64,000 nucleotides of DNA from Microbispora siamensis (GTDB lineage: Bacteria > Actinomycetota > Actinomycetes > Streptosporangiales > Streptosporangiaceae). Positions within the stretch are counted from its first letter, which is position 1; each line of letters opens with the position of its first letter. Location: NCBI RefSeq assembly GCF_016863095.1, contig NZ_BOOF01000015.1, positions 22,473-86,472 of the forward strand, written 5' to 3'. The notes below the pieces were generated by a model. It saw only the letters and a list, made by a program, of their open reading frames with translations. It had not been told where the DNA came from and made no database searches. This document shows, in pieces, positions 60,584-64,000 of the stretch. Made by a program: the position numbers and the translations under genes.

Positions 60584-61648
60584 ATGCCTCGATTCCGCTC
60601 GATCCTCGACACCATGCCGGCCTACAAGCCGGGCAAGGCCGTGGTCTCCCCGGACGGCCGGTCCTACAAGCTGTCCTCCAACGAGAGCCCCTTCGGACCC
60701 CTGCCGTCGGTGGTGGAGGCGATCGCGCGGGCGGCCACGGAGGTCCACCGCTACCCCGACCCCGGCGCGGTCCGGCTCACCGAGACGCTCGCCGAGCGGT
60801 TCGGCGTGCCGTACGACCATGTCGCGCTGGGCGCCGGATCGGTGGCGGTCGCCCAGCAGATCCTGGAGGCGGTCGGCGAGCCCGGCGCCGACGTGGTGTA
60901 CGCCTGGCGCTCGTTCGAGGCCTACCCGCTGCTGGTCGGCCTCTCGGGCGCCAACGCGGTCGAGGTGCCGCTGCGCGACGAGACGCACGACCTCGACGCC
61001 ATGGCCGACGCCATCACGCCGGAGACGCGCCTGGTCTTCGTGTGCAACCCCAACAACCCGACCGGCACGGTGAACCGGGCCGACGAGCTCGTGCGGTTCC
61101 TCGACCGCGTGCCCGAGAACGTCACCGTCGTCCTCGACGAGGCCTACCGGGAGTACGTCAGGGACGCGGACGTGCCGGACGGCCTCACGCTCTACCGCGA
61201 GCGCCCCAACGTCGCCGTCCTGCGCACGTTCTCCAAGGCGTACGGCCTGGCGGGGCTGCGGGTCGGCTACCTCATCGGGCACGAGCCGGTGGCCGCCGCC
61301 GTCCGCAAGACGCTGCTGCCCTTCGCGGTCAACCACCTCGCCCAGGCGGCCGCGATCGCGTCCTTGCACGCCGAGGACGAGTTGCAGGAGCGGGTCGAGA
61401 CCGTGATCAAGGAGCGCACCCGCGTCAGGGAGGCGCTGCTGTCGCAGGGCTGGAGCGTCCCGCCCACCGAGGCCAACTTCGTCTGGCTGCGCCTCGGCGA
61501 GCGGACGATGGAGTTCGCCGCGAAGTGCGCGGCCGTGGGCGTCGCCGTGCGCCCGTTCGACGGGGAGGGCGCCCGGATCTCCATCGGCGACCGCGAGGCC
61601 AACGACGTCTTCCTCGCCGCCGCCGAGGCGTTCCGGCAGGCTTCCTAA
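60584..61648 (+). CDS. hisC: HisC-like aminotransferase (histidinol-phosphate/aromatic amino acid)
   Basis: A 354-residue class II PLP aminotransferase: [24 protein letters not shown], the Asp/Tyr region [11 protein letters not shown], and the Schiff-base Lys in [16 protein letters not shown]. In actinobacteria a stand-alone copy like this, away from a his operon, is often an aromatic (phenylalanine) aminotransferase, so the symbol is provisional. Its stop overlaps the convergent Clp-N gene by 4 bp. Confidence 0.88.
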   Translation: MPRFRSILDTMPAYKPGKAVVSPDGRSYKLSSNESPFGPLPSVVEAIARAATEVHRYPDPGAVRLTETLAERFGVPYDHVALGAGSVAVAQQILEAVGEPGADVVYAWRSFEAYPLLVGLSGANAVEVPLRDETHDLDAMADAITPETRLVFVCNPNNPTGTVNRADELVRFLDRVPENVTVVLDEAYREYVRDADVPDGLTLYRERPNVAVLRTFSKAYGLAGLRVGYLIGHEPVAAAVRKTLLPFAVNHLAQAAAIASLHAEDELQERVETVIKERTRVREALLSQGWSVPPTEANFVWLRLGERTMEFAAKCAAVGVAVRPFDGEGARISIGDREANDVFLAAAEAFRQAS

Positions 61649-62091
61649 CGGGCCAGGTACTGCTGGACGAGCTCGTCCGTGGTCCGCCTCACCTGGTCGA
61701 GGTCGGCGCCATGCTTGACCAGGACCTGGGCCGCCACGCTCTCGCGATCGCGGACGAGCGCGAGCAGGATGTGCTCGGTGCCGATGTAGTCGAGGCCGCG
61801 CTGCTCGGACTCCTGGTTCGACATCCGGAGGACCTCGCCGGCCGACGGGGTGAACGGAAGGGGCTCCGGCGTGGCGGGCCGGCCGTGGCCGACGATCTCC
61901 TTGACCTGGAGGCGCACGTCCTCGAGGGTCAGACCCAGGCCCAGGAGAACCTGGGCGGCCACGCCCTCACCCTCGTGGATCAGACCGAGGAGGATGTGCT
62001 CGGTGCCGATGGAGTCGTGGTCGAGCATCCTGGCCTCGGCCTGGGACAGGGCGACGACACGTCGTGCTCGGTTGGTGAGCTTCTCGAACAT
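61645..62091 (-). CDS. Free-standing Clp N-domain protein
   Basis: A 148-residue protein with two Clp repeat (ClpC/A N-terminal) motifs: [20 protein letters not shown]...[16 protein letters not shown] and [17 protein letters not shown]. It has no AAA+ module. Close similarity to the ClpC N-domain suggests it binds the same adaptors or substrates as ClpC and may compete with or deliver to it. ATG 62091 follows AGGAG. The 277 bp upstream (62092-62368) contain no recognised gene. Confidence 0.9.
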   Translation of the reverse strand: MFEKLTNRARRVVALSQAEARMLDHDSIGTEHILLGLIHEGEGVAAQVLLGLGLTLEDVRLQVKEIVGHGRPATPEPLPFTPSAGEVLRMSNQESEQRGLDYIGTEHILLALVRDRESVAAQVLVKHGADLDQVRRTTDELVQQYLAR

Positions 62092-62368
62092 CCGCGGCTC
62101 CTCGCAAAGCGGTCAGTGAACCCATCCGGGGTCCGATGAATAGTTGTCTACGTGGTTTCTGCTGTCGTGAGTGGATTGTGGTTGACGGTAGTAGATCTCT
62201 GCCGCTTCGGCCGACCGCTGCGGGCTCCGCGAGGCGCGCGGGACCCGTGGATTTACCAATGCGAATATCGCGGGATAATCGGCGGATCGCAGCGAAATCA
62301 ATCGGCCGATTCGGTCACGGCCTCGAATTACCGGTCTCGCTCTCGCGCTTCATCGAGCCGGTTCGGTA

Positions 62369-63331
62369 TCACGATTCGGTGGTCGGCCGGGACGCCGCGA
62401 CGCGTCCGGAATCCGCGGGGGTTTCCTCCGCCGCCGGCGTCGCGGTCCGGCCACGGCGCTCGGTGGAGACCACCAGCGCGACCCCCACGACGATCAGGGC
62501 TCCCGCCACGAGCATGGCCGCGGTGACCGGCTCGGACAGGACCGCCATCCCGAGGATCACCGCCACCACCGGGTTCACGTACGCGTAGGTGGACACGAGC
62601 GAGATCGGCGCGTGGCCGAGCAGCCAGATGTACGAGGTGAAGCCCACCAGGGAGCCCACCAGCACCAGGTAGGCCAGGGCCGCCCACGACTGCCAGCTCA
62701 CCGCGCCGACGTGCAGCCGCTCGCCCTGCACGAGGCCCATGACCAGCAGTGCGCCGCCGCCCACCGCCATCTCGACCGTGCTGGCCACGAAGGGGTTGGC
62801 CGGCATCGGGATCCGCGGCGAGATGAACGACCCCACCGACCACGACAGCGAGCCCAGCAGCACCACGGTGATGCCCACTCCGCTGCCGGACGCGCCACCG
62901 CCCCGGAGCGAGAGGAAGGCGACTCCGGCGAAGCCCACCAGCACGCCGGCCAGCGTCAGCACGTGCGGCCGGTCCCTGAAGACCGTCCTGAGCACGATCA
63001 GCCACAGCGGGGTGGAGGCGACGAGCAGCGCGGCCAGACCGCTGGAGATGTGCTGCTCGGCCACGGCGACCATGCCGTTGCCTCCGGCGAGAAGCAGGAG
63101 CCCGACCAGCGCGGCGCCGCCGAACTGCCGCCACGTCATCTGGAACGGCACGGCCCTGACGAGCAGGACCGTGCCGAGGACCAGCGCCGCCGCGACGAAA
63201 CGGAGCCCGCCGCTCGTCATCGGCGGAAGGGTCTGGATGGCGATCGCGATGCCGAGGTACGTCGAGCCCCACACCACGTACACGGCCGCCAGCGCCAGCC
63301 ACACCCGTACGTCATGACCGTTTCGTTCCAT
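62369..63331 (-). CDS. EamA/DMT-family transporter
   Basis: A 320-residue drug/metabolite transporter with ten helices in two EamA repeats: YVVWGSTYLGIAIAIQTLPP opens the first and VVLLGSLSWSVGSFISPR the second. The C-terminal 35 residues are hydrophilic. Members export amino acids or other metabolites. A TATTGT hexamer 8 nt before the ATG suggests a leaderless start. Substrate unknown. Confidence 0.9.
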   Translation of the reverse strand: MERNGHDVRVWLALAAVYVVWGSTYLGIAIAIQTLPPMTSGGLRFVAAALVLGTVLLVRAVPFQMTWRQFGGAALVGLLLLAGGNGMVAVAEQHISSGLAALLVASTPLWLIVLRTVFRDRPHVLTLAGVLVGFAGVAFLSLRGGGASGSGVGITVVLLGSLSWSVGSFISPRIPMPANPFVASTVEMAVGGGALLVMGLVQGERLHVGAVSWQSWAALAYLVLVGSLVGFTSYIWLLGHAPISLVSTYAYVNPVVAVILGMAVLSEPVTAAMLVAGALIVVGVALVVSTERRGRTATPAAEETPADSGRVAASRPTTES

Positions 63332-63368
63332 GGGTCATGACAATAGACCTGTCGCTTATGGACGGTGA

Positions 63369-64000
63369 TTACCGGTTCAGCTTCTCCACGATCAGCCGGT
63401 AGAGCTGTCGCGGCCGGCCGGGCTGGGGGGTGCGGTTGGGCGGGAGCGGCCACGCGAGTCCCTCGTCAACCAGCGTGCGCAGCAACCGCCTGGCCGTGCG
63501 CGGGGTCACTCCGAGCATGCGCCCGGCGCCCTCCGCGTCCACGACCGTGTCCCCGCCCTCCAGCTTGGCGGCCAGGCGCGCCAGCACCTCGACCCCCTTG
63601 GGCTTCACCGGCCCGCCCGGCTGGGGCGGCATCCGGGGCGGCGGCACCAGTGCGCGGCCCTCCCGGTCCACCGCGAAGCCCTGCGGCTGCTTGCCGCCCT
63701 GGGTGCGGGCGAGCGCGCCCCTCGCGTGCGTCTCGGCCTCGTGCGTGGTGCGGCCCATCCCCACACCCACCTCGACGGCCAGGCCCAGCTCCTCGCGGAT
63801 CCGCGCGGCGAACGGCAGCACCCGGAACCCGTCCGTGGCCGTCGCGATCGAGCCCTTCGTCGCCACCACGAGGTAGCTGTGGTCGTCGATCGGCCACACG
63901 CTCGCGTTGATCCGGTTGGCCTCCTGCACCAGCAGGCGGTGCAGCGACAGCCGCAGCTCGTCGCGCCAGTAACGCGGCGCGGCCCGCCGTACCGGCTCCC
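63369..64000 (-). CDS. Putative transcriptional regulator (5' end beyond window)
   Basis: At least 210 residues, open at the right edge (reading ...PRYWRDELRLSLHRLLVQEANRINASVWPI). The first part resembles a GGDEF/cyclase-like sensory fold (DDHSYLVVATKGSIA, VEVGVGMGRTTHEAETHARGAL), and the last 70 residues form a winged helix (GRMLGVTPRTARRLLRTLVDEGLAWPL). This architecture occurs in actinobacterial regulators, but I cannot name the family or ligand. Lies 37 bp upstream of the DMT transporter gene on the same strand, so it may control or be co-transcribed with it. Confidence 0.65.
   Translation of the reverse strand, partial: EPVRRAAPRYWRDELRLSLHRLLVQEANRINASVWPIDDHSYLVVATKGSIATATDGFRVLPFAARIREELGLAVEVGVGMGRTTHEAETHARGALARTQGGKQPQGFAVDREGRALVPPPRMPPQPGGPVKPKGVEVLARLAAKLEGGDTVVDAEGAGRMLGVTPRTARRLLRTLVDEGLAWPLPPNRTPQPGRPRQLYRLIVEKLNR

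Noticed and set aside
1..64000. tRNA or rRNA genes
   Set aside because: I looked for the conserved T-arm and acceptor patterns and rRNA segments by eye and saw none; a covariance-model scan would be needed to exclude them.

Overview
The window is very GC-rich, with a strongly biased third codon position and frequent GTG starts. It carries a complete conservon operon (cvnA-D), DUF574 methyltransferase and DUF985 cupin genes, LacI/ROK-type carbohydrate control sites and many secreted proteins. This combination points to a filamentous actinomycete, most likely of the Streptosporangiales (Nonomuraea/Microbispora-like). That placement is inference from gene content, not a phylogenetic result.

Layout. 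1-14 kb: the start of an L,D-transpeptidase lipoprotein behind an MtrA-like box, a DUF985 cupin, an aldehyde dehydrogenase, a carboxylate-amine ligase, a small redox cluster (FAD monooxygenase, two AhpD-like peroxidases sharing a 208-bp identical tract, a SnoaL-like protein) and a giant P-type ATPase whose N-terminal half is a decayed ATPase. 14-19 kb: STAS protein, DUF574 methyltransferase, VOC protein, Lrp regulator, and a LysE exporter damaged by an IS200/IS605 relic and a frameshift. 19-26 kb: a pentose/xylan block with a ROK regulator preceded by tandem 16-codon minicistrons, xylA, xylB and a secreted GH30 glucuronoxylanase with its own operators. 26-31 kb: a PLP enzyme downstream of the cvnABCD conservon.

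31-44 kb: two SDRs, a membrane acyltransferase, an M23-like secreted protein, an NfeD/flotillin pair, a frameshifted AraC regulator facing an MFS exporter, a second (DHA2) MFS exporter, and a CPBP protease-histidine kinase-response regulator operon. 44-54 kb: a surface polysaccharide cluster (bidomain glycosyltransferase, WecB-type epimerase, GT4, nucleotide-sugar dehydrogenase, second glycosyltransferase, DUF4434 glycosidase-like protein) consistent with making and using UDP-ManNAcA-type sugars. 54-64 kb: secreted proteins, a NUDIX/winged-helix regulator, an acyltransferase, a polysaccharide deacetylase in an operon with a transmembrane Ser/Thr kinase whose extracellular half is a GH6 cellulase fold lacking both signature aspartates, then a HisC-like aminotransferase, a free-standing Clp N-domain protein, a DMT transporter and a truncated regulator gene.

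Common themes are the sensing, degradation and remodelling of plant and cell-surface polysaccharides. The strongest candidates for something new are the kinase with a dead GH6 receptor domain (57796-59901) and the ATGA-linked minicistron array before the ROK gene (20268-20412). No tRNA, rRNA, CRISPR array, phage or intact transposon was recognised.
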